64,000 bases of DNA, taken from positions 1 through 64,000 of the forward strand of contig SGZF01000001.1 in the NCBI GenBank assembly GCA_004213645.1. Reading direction: 5' to 3'. Each line of letters opens with the position of its first letter. Within the stretch, counting starts at the first letter, position 1. Both the position numbers and the translations under genes were made by a program. Positions 52,670-62,273 of the stretch are shown here, piece after piece. This DNA comes from Flavobacteriales bacterium. Its GTDB lineage: Bacteria; Bacteroidota; Bacteroidia; Flavobacteriales; Flavobacteriaceae. The notes under the pieces were generated by a model that was not told the origin of the DNA, did not search any database, and saw only the letters and a list, made by a program, of their open reading frames with translations.

Positions 52670-53980
52670 ATGCCAGATAAAATAATTGGTTTTTCCAAAC
52701 TTTCAAGAGATGAGAAAATAAGTTGGATTAGTAGAAATTTTCTAGATAAGTCAGATGAATTTGAAAGTATTTTAAATAATTATTTGATTGATGATAAGAA
52801 AATTCAATCTCTACATAATTCATTTTCAGAAAATGTTATCTCAAATTTTAATCTCCCCTACTCTGTATCTCCAAATTTTTTAATAAATGATAAAAATTAT
52901 TGTGTTCCATTGGTCACCGAAGAAAGTTCTGTTATAGCTGCTCTATCAAAATCGTCAAAATTTTGGTTTGAAAGAGGAGGCTTTAAATCAAAGGTAATTA
53001 ACAGCTTAAAGAATGGGCAAATTCATTTCATGTATAATGGAAATATTAAAAAACTTAAAAAGTTTATAGATAAAAATGAATTAAAACTAATTGAGTCAAC
53101 GGATAGAATTACTAAAAAAATGAGAGAGAGAGGTGGTGGAATTAATAAAATCAAACTAATTGACAAATCTGGTGAATTGAATTCATATTTTCAATTATCT
53201 ATTGATTTTATTACAATAGATTCTATGGGAGCTAATTTTATTAACTCTTGTTTAGAAGTAATCTCAAAAACCTTTGAAAAACTAATTCATGAGTCAGATT
53301 ACTTTAATGAGTCAGAAAAGAAAACAAGAATAATAATGTCAATTTTATCAAATTATACTCCTAATTGTATTGTTGAAGCATCAGCTGAATGTAAAATAAA
53401 CGAGTTAGAAAATTTTGATAATTACTCTAAAGAAGAATTTGCCATTAAATTTAAAAATGCTTTTGATATAGCTAAAGTTGATGTAGGTAGAGCTGTAACA
53501 CATAACAAAGGAATAATGAATGGAATTGACGCAGTTTTAATTTCAACAGGAAACGATTTTAGGGCAGTTGATGCTGGAATTCACGCATTTGCTTCTTCAT
53601 CTGGGAACTATAAAAGTTTATCTGAGTGCTTAATCATTGATAATAAATTTAAAATCAGTCTCAAAGTTCCTATTTCAGTAGGGACAGTTGGGGGTATTAC
53701 AGATCTACATCCTATGGTAAAATTATCTCTTAAATTATTGGGTAACCCATCTTCTGAAGATCTTATGAAAATAATATGTTCTGTTGGTCTTGCTCAGAAC
53801 TATGCAGCTGTCAAATCATTAGTAACTACAGGAATTCAAAAGGGCCATATGAAAATGCATCTTATCAATCTTTTAAATAAGAATAAAGCAAGTAAGGATC
53901 AAATAAAAAGTGCAGAAGAATATTTTAAAAATAAAGAAATTAATAGCCAATCAGTATCTGAATTTCTTAATAAAAATTAA
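52670..53980 (+). CDS. Hydroxymethylglutaryl-CoA reductase, degradative (class II) type
   Basis: VTEESSVIAALSKSSKFW, IDSMGANFINSCLEVI, HNKGIMNGIDAVLISTGNDFRAVDAGIHAFAS. Confidence 0.94.
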   Translation: MPDKIIGFSKLSRDEKISWISRNFLDKSDEFESILNNYLIDDKKIQSLHNSFSENVISNFNLPYSVSPNFLINDKNYCVPLVTEESSVIAALSKSSKFWFERGGFKSKVINSLKNGQIHFMYNGNIKKLKKFIDKNELKLIESTDRITKKMRERGGGINKIKLIDKSGELNSYFQLSIDFITIDSMGANFINSCLEVISKTFEKLIHESDYFNESEKKTRIIMSILSNYTPNCIVEASAECKINELENFDNYSKEEFAIKFKNAFDIAKVDVGRAVTHNKGIMNGIDAVLISTGNDFRAVDAGIHAFASSSGNYKSLSECLIIDNKFKISLKVPISVGTVGGITDLHPMVKLSLKLLGNPSSEDLMKIICSVGLAQNYAAVKSLVTTGIQKGHMKMHLINLLNKNKASKDQIKSAEEYFKNKEINSQSVSEFLNKN

Positions 53981-53985
53981 TTCAA

Positions 53986-54882
53986 ATGAAATTCTACAGT
54001 AATGGTAAACTTCTAATTACAGGTGAATATGCTGTTTTAAATGGGGCTTTATCTCTAGCTATTCCCTCAAAATTTGGCCAATACTTAGATATTTCCGAAA
54101 ACTCAACAAAATTTATTAATTGGAAGAGCAAAAACCGTGACGATAAGGTGTGGTTTGAATGCAAAATATCTATAAAAAATTTAAATGTTGAAGAAACAAC
54201 TTCAAATGAAATTTCAAATAGGTTAGTAAAAATAATAAGTTTAATTAAGGAGTATAATCCATCTTTTTTGACGAAAACTGGCTCAAAAATTTCAACAAAA
54301 TTAACATTTGATAAAAATTGGGGGTTAGGATCATCATCAACACTAATTTCAAATCTTTCAAAACTTGCTAATGTTGACCCATACATAATTAATAGTAAAA
54401 TTTTTAAAGGGAGTGGTTATGATATTGCATGTGCAAATTCTAATTCACCGATATTGTATAAGATAAAAAAAGCTGAAAGAACAATTAAAGAGACTAATTT
54501 CAATCCAATATTTAAAAACAAAATATATTTTGTTTTTTTAAATAAAAAACAGAGTTCTTTAGCTGAAATAAAGAGATATAAAAGTTTGAAACCTTCAAAT
54601 TTAATATTAAGTGAAATATCTGATATAACATTAAGAATTTCTAATTGTAAAAATGAAATTGAATTTATCGACTTAATATCTTCTCATGAAAAAATTATAT
54701 CAAAATTAATTTCAAAGAAACCAATTAAAGATATTCTATTTAAAGATTTTGAGGGTGAAATAAAAAGTTTAGGAGCTTGGGGAGGCGATTTTATATTAAC
54801 TATAAGTCAAGATGACCCTTCAAGTTATTTTAGAAGTAAAGGATATAATACCATTTTTAAATATCAAGAGCTATTAGCCTAA
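53986..54882 (+). CDS. GHMP kinase (mevalonate-pathway type)
   Basis: YSNGKLLITGEYAVLNGALSLAIPS, WGLGSSSTLIS, GSGYDIACA. Confidence 0.88.
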   Translation: MKFYSNGKLLITGEYAVLNGALSLAIPSKFGQYLDISENSTKFINWKSKNRDDKVWFECKISIKNLNVEETTSNEISNRLVKIISLIKEYNPSFLTKTGSKISTKLTFDKNWGLGSSSTLISNLSKLANVDPYIINSKIFKGSGYDIACANSNSPILYKIKKAERTIKETNFNPIFKNKIYFVFLNKKQSSLAEIKRYKSLKPSNLILSEISDITLRISNCKNEIEFIDLISSHEKIISKLISKKPIKDILFKDFEGEIKSLGAWGGDFILTISQDDPSSYFRSKGYNTIFKYQELLA

Positions 54883-56660
54883 TAATAAAAACTTCTGTTA
54901 TCAACTATTTCTGCCTTTGATTCTAGTACTTCAGGAATTAAAGTTGATATTCTCTGAACTTCTTGATCACTTAATGAGTTAGAGATTGCAGAGGCTATGT
55001 TGATGTCTTCAGCCTTTTGTTTTGATATTAACCTTATTAAATATATTCCCTCGTTTCCTTTTAGAATTTTAGATGTTTCGTCATTATCCAAAGAGAACGC
55101 AGATCCGATAATATATGGTTCAGCACCAGCCCCAACTAAAATTGGGTCATATTGAGTTACTGCTGAAGCTCTTTCTAGTTCAACATCATAATTTTTAGAA
55201 AGTGTTTCAATATCTTTAGATTTGTTTTTATCTGTAAAAAAGTTATATTTTTTTTCTCTTAAAAGAATCTGCGAAACTTCCATTCTAACCTCATCAATAC
55301 TAGGTAAAGATTTTTTATTAAAACTTAATGCTTTAGCTACTAAATATCCTTCACTAAGTGTGAACCTTTTAACATCCCCAACTCTAGTTTGATCTTCATG
55401 TAACCATTTAATAACTTGTCTTGAGTTTGAGAGAGCAGGTAAGCCAGGGTCAAAATCTTCAAATGAGTCGTAAGAACTAATAGATAATGAGTTATCATTA
55501 TTCAGAGGCAAATCGTTATTAGCATCAAACTCAGCCTGAGAAGCAATTCTATAACTTAAGTTCGAAGATTCATTAGATGGAGATATTTCTTTAACTAAAT
55601 CTGCAATCAAAACCTTATTGATATTTCCATCCCTTTTTTTATCAATCATTCTTGAAATTTTAAACAAGTTTCCATCTCTGTAGGGCCCAAAAACTTCACC
55701 AACATTCAAACCAAATAAAATATCAGAGAAATCACTTGTAAGTTCTTGTTTAGATTTATATATAGAATCCCAAGCTACATCAGAATAAATCTCAATATAT
55801 TCAGAATAATCCTCTACATCATCAAATCCAGGAATTTCTTCAATATTATTTGTGACCCGATTCATTTGAGAAAAACCATCTCTGATTTGTTCTAGATCAG
55901 ATCTTATATTATTTAAATCAAGACTAGATGCAACATCTGGAATATATATATATTCTAATTTTCTAAATTCACCAATTTCAAATAACTCCCTATTATTCTT
56001 CAAATATGATAAAATTTCAGAGTCTTTAATCTGAAAAATTGAATCAGGAATCATATCATAGGGTATTCTTAAATATTCAATATTGACTTTATCATTTTCT
56101 AAATGATATTGAATATTAGACTCTACATTTGTATATATTACACTAGACTTTATTAAATCAAAATAAATTTTCTGTTTAGCTAATGAAATAATGTCCTGTT
56201 CTTGAAGTCTCCATTGATTGTACATTGAAGGGTTTGAAGACTTTAGTTGCGAAATATAATTTGTAAATTTATTAAAGTCAAAAAGACCAATTTCATTTTG
56301 AAATAATGGATTCATTACTATAGATTGATTTTCAGAAATAATTTGTTCAAGCTGATCTTTACCAGCATCAATTCCAAGTTTTTCAAGCTCTTGAATTAGA
56401 GTTTGGTTTTGTAATCCTTGATTCCATGCAAAGTTTACTGCGTTAATTGTACTTAATCCATAAACATTCTGGGCTTGTTCAACCATCATGTTAAACATTT
56501 CATAATCAATTTCCTCACCATTAATTTCTCCAATAGGTTTATTCGAACTAAATCCTCCGTTTGAGGTAAAAACACCAGAAATTACAAAGGCAAATAAAGC
56601 CATTCCAATAACTATAATAAGAAATATTGATCGCTTTCTAATTTGTCCTAGTACTGCCAT
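54879..56660 (-). CDS. PpiD/SurA_N-type periplasmic chaperone, apparently lacking the parvulin domain
   Basis: MAVLGQIRKRSIFLIIVIGMALFAFVISGVF N-terminal anchor, SurA_N-like region, GPYRDGNLFKISRMIDKK; no recognisable parvulin core. Confidence 0.87.
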   Translation of the reverse strand: MAVLGQIRKRSIFLIIVIGMALFAFVISGVFTSNGGFSSNKPIGEINGEEIDYEMFNMMVEQAQNVYGLSTINAVNFAWNQGLQNQTLIQELEKLGIDAGKDQLEQIISENQSIVMNPLFQNEIGLFDFNKFTNYISQLKSSNPSMYNQWRLQEQDIISLAKQKIYFDLIKSSVIYTNVESNIQYHLENDKVNIEYLRIPYDMIPDSIFQIKDSEILSYLKNNRELFEIGEFRKLEYIYIPDVASSLDLNNIRSDLEQIRDGFSQMNRVTNNIEEIPGFDDVEDYSEYIEIYSDVAWDSIYKSKQELTSDFSDILFGLNVGEVFGPYRDGNLFKISRMIDKKRDGNINKVLIADLVKEISPSNESSNLSYRIASQAEFDANNDLPLNNDNSLSISSYDSFEDFDPGLPALSNSRQVIKWLHEDQTRVGDVKRFTLSEGYLVAKALSFNKKSLPSIDEVRMEVSQILLREKKYNFFTDKNKSKDIETLSKNYDVELERASAVTQYDPILVGAGAEPYIIGSAFSLDNDETSKILKGNEGIYLIRLISKQKAEDINIASAISNSLSDQEVQRISTLIPEVLESKAEIVDNRSFYY

Positions 56661-56702
56661 AATTAAAATATTTTCGAAATTACAATTTACAATTTATTTA
56701 TA

Positions 56703-57953
56703 CTATTGTTCGTCAATTTTTTTTAGAACTACTTTCTCAATTTTAGATGAAGTTGCATGTAAAATTTCAATAGAGTATGAACCAATTATAATTATATCTC
56801 CAATTTTTGGAATTTCTTCCTTGTTAAATACAATAAGACCTCCTAAAGTGTCATATGATTCAGATTGAGGTAGATTAAAATTATATGTTCTGTTAAGATA
56901 CTCAATCTCTAATCTAGACGAAAATTCATATATATTCTCTGACAATTTTTTTTCATGAAGGTCATTAGTGTCATGTTCATCTTCTATTTCACCGAAAAGC
57001 TCTTCAACTATATCTTCAACAGTAATTATTCCAGATGTACCGCCATATTCGTCAATTACAACAGCAATACTCTTACTCTCTCTTGTCAATTTTTCTAGTA
57101 CATCATTGACCAACATTGGTTCTGGGACAAATACAACAGGTAGAATAAATTCCTTAATGTTTGAAGGTTTTTTTAAAAAATCAAATGAGTGAACATAACC
57201 AACTATATCATCTATTGTATCATTATAAATTGGAATTTTTGAAAATCCTGTTTCTATAAATAAATCTTTTACTTTGAAAATTGATGTAGAATCTTCTAAA
57301 GCAATTATTTCTGCCCTAGGAACCATAATATCTCTTGCTTTGATTTCAGATAATTCTAAAGCATTTTGAAAAATTTCTATCTCAGAATCTAAATTTTCAT
57401 CTGATTTTTCAATTTCATTTTCAATATAATTTTCTAATTCTAATTTAGAAAAAGACATTGACGATTCATCTGGATTAACTTTAAAAAAAGATTGTAGAAT
57501 AAAATTTGAAATAATTGTAACCAAACTGGTTATAGGATAAAATATTGTATAAAAAAAATATGCAGGCAAAGCAAAAATCTTCATTGAAATATTAGAATAA
57601 ATTTGAAATAACACTTTAGGTATAAACTCTGCAGCTAATAATATAACTAATGTCGATATTAAAGTCTGAATTAACACAATAGATATTTCATTCATTACAT
57701 AGATATCGTAATACAATAAATTATTCATTATAAATTCCCCCATAAAAATTCCATAAATAACTAGTGCAAAGTTATTGCCAATCAACATGGTTGCAATAAA
57801 CCTTGACGGATTTTGAGTTATAATTGAAAGTAACTTTGGTATTAACCCTTTTTGATTTTTTTCAATTTCTAGATTCAATCTGTTTGAAGAAACATAGGCT
57901 ATTTCCATTCCAGAGAAGAAAGCTGATGATAAGAGACTGAGAATAATTATCAT
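56703..57953 (-). CDS. Hemolysin/CorC (CNNM-CBS-transporter-associated domain) family membrane protein
   Basis: DUF21 N-terminus (LLSSAFFSGMEIAYVSSNRLNLE), ARDIMVPRAEIIAL, CBS pair, IDEYGGTSGIITVEDIVEELFGEIEDEHD. Confidence 0.94.
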   Translation of the reverse strand: MIIILSLLSSAFFSGMEIAYVSSNRLNLEIEKNQKGLIPKLLSIITQNPSRFIATMLIGNNFALVIYGIFMGEFIMNNLLYYDIYVMNEISIVLIQTLISTLVILLAAEFIPKVLFQIYSNISMKIFALPAYFFYTIFYPITSLVTIISNFILQSFFKVNPDESSMSFSKLELENYIENEIEKSDENLDSEIEIFQNALELSEIKARDIMVPRAEIIALEDSTSIFKVKDLFIETGFSKIPIYNDTIDDIVGYVHSFDFLKKPSNIKEFILPVVFVPEPMLVNDVLEKLTRESKSIAVVIDEYGGTSGIITVEDIVEELFGEIEDEHDTNDLHEKKLSENIYEFSSRLEIEYLNRTYNFNLPQSESYDTLGGLIVFNKEEIPKIGDIIIIGSYSIEILHATSSKIEKVVLKKIDEQ

Positions 57954-58139
57954 TTAGTTTTTATTTGAGTATTTCTTCCTAAAATACCTTCTAAAAAGAG
58001 CCATAAATACTGAAAGTATTGAAAATCCTAAAAAAATATATGCTCTATTACTATTAATTCCAAAGTTCTCAAAAAAACTAATTATGGAAATAACTGCAAT
58101 AATCCAATAAATGATTTCAGAAATTAAATAATGCTTCAT
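57954..58139 (-). CDS. Small two-TM membrane protein
   Basis: 61 aa, two hydrophobic helices; start overlaps the lptC stop by 4 nt and its stop abuts the CorC-like start. Confidence 0.7.
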   Translation of the reverse strand: MKHYLISEIIYWIIAVISIISFFENFGINSNRAYIFLGFSILSVFMALFRRYFRKKYSNKN

Positions 58140-58663
58140 TTTTCGTTAATGTTAATTGATCCTGTTAAATTTCCAGTCACAAGATCTGTAAAGTCTCTGT
58201 TAGAATCAAGTCTATTTGCAATTATCTTGTTTGTTTTATCAATATACTCAAACTTAGCCTCAGTAAATAACCATTCATTTTCCGTATCATAAAAAAGTTG
58301 ACTTGTAGTTAATAATTCACCATCGGATGTAGTAACCTCAACATTACCTTTAAACTCCATAAATTTATGTGTATTAAAAACAATTGCATAATCTGAATAT
58401 ATTTTTGATGTTCGATCATTATCGTAAATTATTAACTCTACATTTTCAAAAAATTCTGAATAATTTAACTGATCGTTTGAAAAATCATAATGCATTTTTC
58501 CAGATACATAAGACTTTTTAAAAGTTGAATCTGAATATATCATTTGAAAATCTCTAGCAATACTGACTGGTACCTTCATATTTTCAGACTCTACTGAATT
58601 AGGTTCAGTTATACATGATATAGAAAATGTTATTAATAAAAGAAAATAAATTGGACTTTTCAT
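58136..58663 (-). CDS. lptC: LPS export ABC transporter periplasmic protein LptC
   Basis: Lipobox FSISCITE; LptC/OstA-like VELIIYDNDRTSKIYSDYAIVFNTHKFMEFKGNVEVTTSDGELLTTSQLFYD. Confidence 0.88.
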   Translation of the reverse strand: MKSPIYFLLLITFSISCITEPNSVESENMKVPVSIARDFQMIYSDSTFKKSYVSGKMHYDFSNDQLNYSEFFENVELIIYDNDRTSKIYSDYAIVFNTHKFMEFKGNVEVTTSDGELLTTSQLFYDTENEWLFTEAKFEYIDKTNKIIANRLDSNRDFTDLVTGNLTGSININEK

Positions 58664-58664
58664 T

Positions 58665-60056
58665 TTAAAGGTTTGGAACCTTTACACTTTTTCCTATCCA
58701 GCAAGAAAATCTAATGCTTGTACCTTGATTACCTTCAGTGAAGATATCAGTTTTTGATGGAGCTCTACCATTAAATGCAGCAGCAGTTCTATCAGATATC
58801 TTTTTTAATGAAGAATCAACTCTACCAGCTTTTATTGCAGTCTGCGCAGCTAGCCAAAATACTGCTCTTTTATTAAACTGAGTATCTCCACAACCATTTG
58901 CGCTGTCAGCATACATATTTGCAATTAGCAGATATGCTTGACCTAAAGAAGGTTGAAAAGATAAAGCCTGTTCAGCATAATTTCTAGCTGATACTCGTCT
59001 TCCAGCATTTTTAAATTTCACTGCGATTTTATATAAAATATTAGCCTTTTTATAATTATCTGTTTGAAGTGAAACTGATTCTTGATAGTACTTTAATGCA
59101 TCTTCAGAATTACCTTGTTTATCATTTAATATCCCTAAATAATATGCTGAATCAGCAGAAGGTTCGAGACTGTGAAGTTGCTCAACTAGTGTGACAAATA
59201 ATGGATCATCCGAACAATCTTTTCCATCTAACCTACCAGCAGCTCTCCTAATCCACAATGAATTATTTTTATTTTCTTCGAAGCTTTTAGAATATAATGG
59301 TATTAAAATATCACAAGTAGCTTCTTTCGCAATGAGTTGATCAATTAATTGTAAATAAGCACTAACTGCTCTTGAATTCGTATCATAAATTCTTTTATTT
59401 CTTACTTCCCTTGAAGTTAAAGGTGTGCCTAACTCTTCTTTATTAAGAATAATATCAATATTCTTCGAAATATCTGTTTTTAAAAGTTGAAATTTTTCAG
59501 TTAATTCCTCATACTTCTCAAATAATGTTTCAAGATCAATTTTAGAACCAGTTTTAAATAAATCATATCCTGTTTGAAAATAATACGCTAATGATTTTGG
59601 ATTTGTAAAACTATTAGGATCATTATTGAATGCATAATCAAATGTATCATAAATTAAACTTTTATCGGAAATACCATTATCAAGCATTGCCTGACCTTTG
59701 CTACTATATATTTTACCAATTTGATTTATACCTTTTCTAATAGGAAAGTTTTCAACCCATTGGTCATACATTTTGAGCAATTCATCAAGGTATCGTTTTT
59801 TTTCTTCATCATTTGATGATTTTTTTATGAAATCTTTGAGAATTAATTCTCCGTATTGATAAGTAGCTACATTTAGAGTTGGACAATTATCAAGTACTAT
59901 TTTCCATGGTTCATATGCGGCTTCATAATTTTTGATTTTAGCTGATTCCGCAAAGATTGATAGTTTCTCTAAACACTCGTCTGAACTTAATTGAGAGTAA
60001 ATAGGAAGGGCAAAAATTATTAAAAATAAATTTCTAAAAAACTTGAGGTAATTCAT
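58665..60056 (-). CDS. Tetratricopeptide repeat protein, exported
   Basis: Signal peptide; TPR units (AYYLGILNDKQGNSEDALKYYQESVSL; ARNYAEQALSFQPSLGQAYLLIANMYA). Confidence 0.88.
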   Translation of the reverse strand: MNYLKFFRNLFLIIFALPIYSQLSSDECLEKLSIFAESAKIKNYEAAYEPWKIVLDNCPTLNVATYQYGELILKDFIKKSSNDEEKKRYLDELLKMYDQWVENFPIRKGINQIGKIYSSKGQAMLDNGISDKSLIYDTFDYAFNNDPNSFTNPKSLAYYFQTGYDLFKTGSKIDLETLFEKYEELTEKFQLLKTDISKNIDIILNKEELGTPLTSREVRNKRIYDTNSRAVSAYLQLIDQLIAKEATCDILIPLYSKSFEENKNNSLWIRRAAGRLDGKDCSDDPLFVTLVEQLHSLEPSADSAYYLGILNDKQGNSEDALKYYQESVSLQTDNYKKANILYKIAVKFKNAGRRVSARNYAEQALSFQPSLGQAYLLIANMYADSANGCGDTQFNKRAVFWLAAQTAIKAGRVDSSLKKISDRTAAAFNGRAPSKTDIFTEGNQGTSIRFSCWIGKSVKVPNL

Positions 60057-60067
60057 AGAGTTTATGT

Positions 60068-61345
60068 CTAATTATATTTTCTTTTTATAAACCATATATC
60101 ATTAAGTGACACACCTAATCTCAAAGCAAAATAATTCTCATTAATTAGGTTATTATCATTTCCTGTTTTACCAATTTCAAGACCTAGGTTTGCTTTAGAA
60201 AGACCTGATAACGGTAAACTAAGCCCCAAATTTAAACTAAATTGATTTACAGGCAAATTATTTACAATAATACTTTTTTCAGTATTTTTAAAGCCAATAC
60301 TATATTTAACTCTTTTCCAGTAACTGGTTAAAGATGAGCTATCTGGTATGTAATACCCCCCTATCGATATTGAATTTGAATCTCTGTAAGAGATATTTGG
60401 TGTATTTAAGAAAACATTTTTAAATCCAGATGAAAGCTTAGCCTCATATTGAACACCTACAAACCAAGAATTTTTTCTCTCTAATCCAATTGAATAAATG
60501 AATTTCTTAGGTACTTGAAGTTTTGTATTCTCTAAACCTCTTGAATCTAAATTTACATCAACGAAATCACCAAGAGATTCAAGACTTAAAGAAGTGTTGT
60601 TAGAAGTGTATAGAGATCTAATATTATATGAATTTAAGTCTCCTTCAGGATAAATATTATATAATAAATTAATAGTTAAGTCTCTTTTTAAAGGAATTGA
60701 TAAATTAGTTGAAAAATTATATGAAAATCCTGTTATTTCAGAACTACTATTAGTAAAAATTCCATAGTTTACCTCTTCAAACAAATTAAAACTTTCATAG
60801 TTAAATTTTCCAAAATTATAATTTAATGTAGCTCCAACTGATAAATACTTAATCAAAGGCAAGCCAATAGATAAGAAAGCTCTATTTATATTTCCGTCAG
60901 CTCCATAGAGTCTTGAACTTATTGAATTTGACATATTATATTCTTCTGTAGTTTGAAGATTAAAACCTACAGATGAATAAGGAAGTACCCCAAAACCAAA
61001 ACCAAATTTTTTAACTGGAATTCCAATGGCAATGTAGTTTATATTTGCAGTATTAATATTATCTTTTGCAATACCATCAGATATAATTGTTGTTTTGTAA
61101 AAAGTCCCAATTAAATAATTAGTTGTTTTTAACTTAGCCAATGAGGCAGGATTATTTATATTAAATTCTATTGAATCAATTGCTGTATCAATCCCCCCCA
61201 TGGATATACTAGAAACATTACCAAGAAAATTTAATTCCCCAAGTTCATTTTGAGAGTAAGGTGATCCAGTATTTGTTTGAGAGAAAACAAATGATGATAA
61301 AATTAAGAATGATACAATTAAAGGAAATTTTTTATTCAACTTCAT
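60068..61345 (-). CDS. Outer membrane beta-barrel protein
   Basis: Signal peptide, NTGSPYSQNELGEL opening, alternating hydrophobic beta-strand pattern; between coaX and the TPR gene. Confidence 0.82.
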   Translation of the reverse strand: MKLNKKFPLIVSFLILSSFVFSQTNTGSPYSQNELGELNFLGNVSSISMGGIDTAIDSIEFNINNPASLAKLKTTNYLIGTFYKTTIISDGIAKDNINTANINYIAIGIPVKKFGFGFGVLPYSSVGFNLQTTEEYNMSNSISSRLYGADGNINRAFLSIGLPLIKYLSVGATLNYNFGKFNYESFNLFEEVNYGIFTNSSSEITGFSYNFSTNLSIPLKRDLTINLLYNIYPEGDLNSYNIRSLYTSNNTSLSLESLGDFVDVNLDSRGLENTKLQVPKKFIYSIGLERKNSWFVGVQYEAKLSSGFKNVFLNTPNISYRDSNSISIGGYYIPDSSSLTSYWKRVKYSIGFKNTEKSIIVNNLPVNQFSLNLGLSLPLSGLSKANLGLEIGKTGNDNNLINENYFALRLGVSLNDIWFIKRKYN

Positions 61346-62060
61346 TAAATTTTATAATATAGTTTAGACCCTGTGCTAAAAAATCTTGATCCGCAAAGAT
61401 TGCATTTTTTATCTTATTTAACAAAAACATTGAGTCTCCCCCTGTTATGATCAAATTAAAAATAGGGTAACTATTTTCTATGTTTTTAATATATTCTTTT
61501 ATTTCTCCAATAATTCCACTACAAACTCCAATATGGATTGACTCATTTGTGTCTGAACCTATAATTTTTTCAATATTTTGAAATTCTAATAATGGTAAGT
61601 TTGCAGTATGCTCTTTGAAACTTTTATATCTCATTAATATTCCTTGAGAAATTGCTCCTCCATGATAAATATTTTGAGAATCAACAAAGTCATAGGTTAT
61701 ACAGGTGCCAATATCAATGACTAGTGAGTTTTGCTTAGGATATTTATAAACAGCTGATGCAATTAGACCAATCCTATCTTGGCCCAAAGTAGTTTTAGAC
61801 TTATAATTATTTTGGAAAGGTAATTTTAAATACTGATTAGATAGATCATGAAAACTTGAGTTTTTAAAAATCTCAGAAAGTTGTTCTCTATAACTTTTAG
61901 TTACAGAAGAGCATATAATATTGTCTATCTTATTGATGTCAATTAATTTTATAGATTCTATGAATATTTTTTCGTCTAAAATTTTTGTTTCAATAAGCTC
62001 ATCTTTTTCAAATAAAAAAAATTTAACTGCAGTATTTCCTATATCTATTACTAAATTCAT
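61332..62060 (-). CDS. coaX: Type III pantothenate kinase
   Basis: MNLVIDIGNTAVKFFLFE, GQDRIGLIASAVY, VIDIGTCITYDFVD, GGAISQGILMR, ITGGDS. Confidence 0.95.
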   Translation of the reverse strand: MNLVIDIGNTAVKFFLFEKDELIETKILDEKIFIESIKLIDINKIDNIICSSVTKSYREQLSEIFKNSSFHDLSNQYLKLPFQNNYKSKTTLGQDRIGLIASAVYKYPKQNSLVIDIGTCITYDFVDSQNIYHGGAISQGILMRYKSFKEHTANLPLLEFQNIEKIIGSDTNESIHIGVCSGIIGEIKEYIKNIENSYPIFNLIITGGDSMFLLNKIKNAIFADQDFLAQGLNYIIKFNEVE

Positions 62061-62116
62061 TCAAAAATTTTAATAAAATTACAGAAACATTTCAACACGG
62101 CTTTATTTAAAATTAA

Positions 62117-62124
62117 TATATTTG
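62117..62124 (+). promoter_or_regulatory. Putative -7 element TATATTTG for tRNA-Phe
   Basis: Same octamer as upstream of tRNA-Met, 12 nt before the tRNA. Confidence 0.6.
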
Positions 62125-62136
62125 CCTTTGCTTTAT

Positions 62137-62209
62137 GGTACCTTAGCTCAGTTGGTAGAGCAAAGGACTGAAAATCCTTGTGTCCCTGGTTCGATTCCTG
62201 GAGGTACCA
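62137..62209 (+). tRNA. tRNA-Phe (GAA)
   Basis: 73-nt cloverleaf folded by hand: acceptor GGTACCT/AGGTACC, anticodon loop CTGAAAA (GAA), A73. T-stem has one U51xU63 mismatch. Confidence 0.95.
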
Positions 62210-62210
62210 C

Positions 62211-62243
62211 AAAAAATCCTCAGCATATGTTGAGGATTTTTTT
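62211..62243 (+). terminator. Intrinsic terminator after tRNA-Phe
   Basis: AAAAAATCCTCA-GCATATG-TTGAGGATTTTTTT. Confidence 0.85.
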
Positions 62244-62273
62244 GTATTTTGAAGCACCAAACTCTTATTTAAA

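Noticed and set aside
53994-54386. 130-aa minus-strand ORF in the GHMP kinase gene
   Set aside because: Antisense to a GHMP kinase with clear GLGSSS and GYDIA motifs; no start context or homology signal.
62057-62260. 67-aa minus-strand ORF
   Set aside because: Covers tRNA-Phe and its terminator; translation is simply the tRNA complement.
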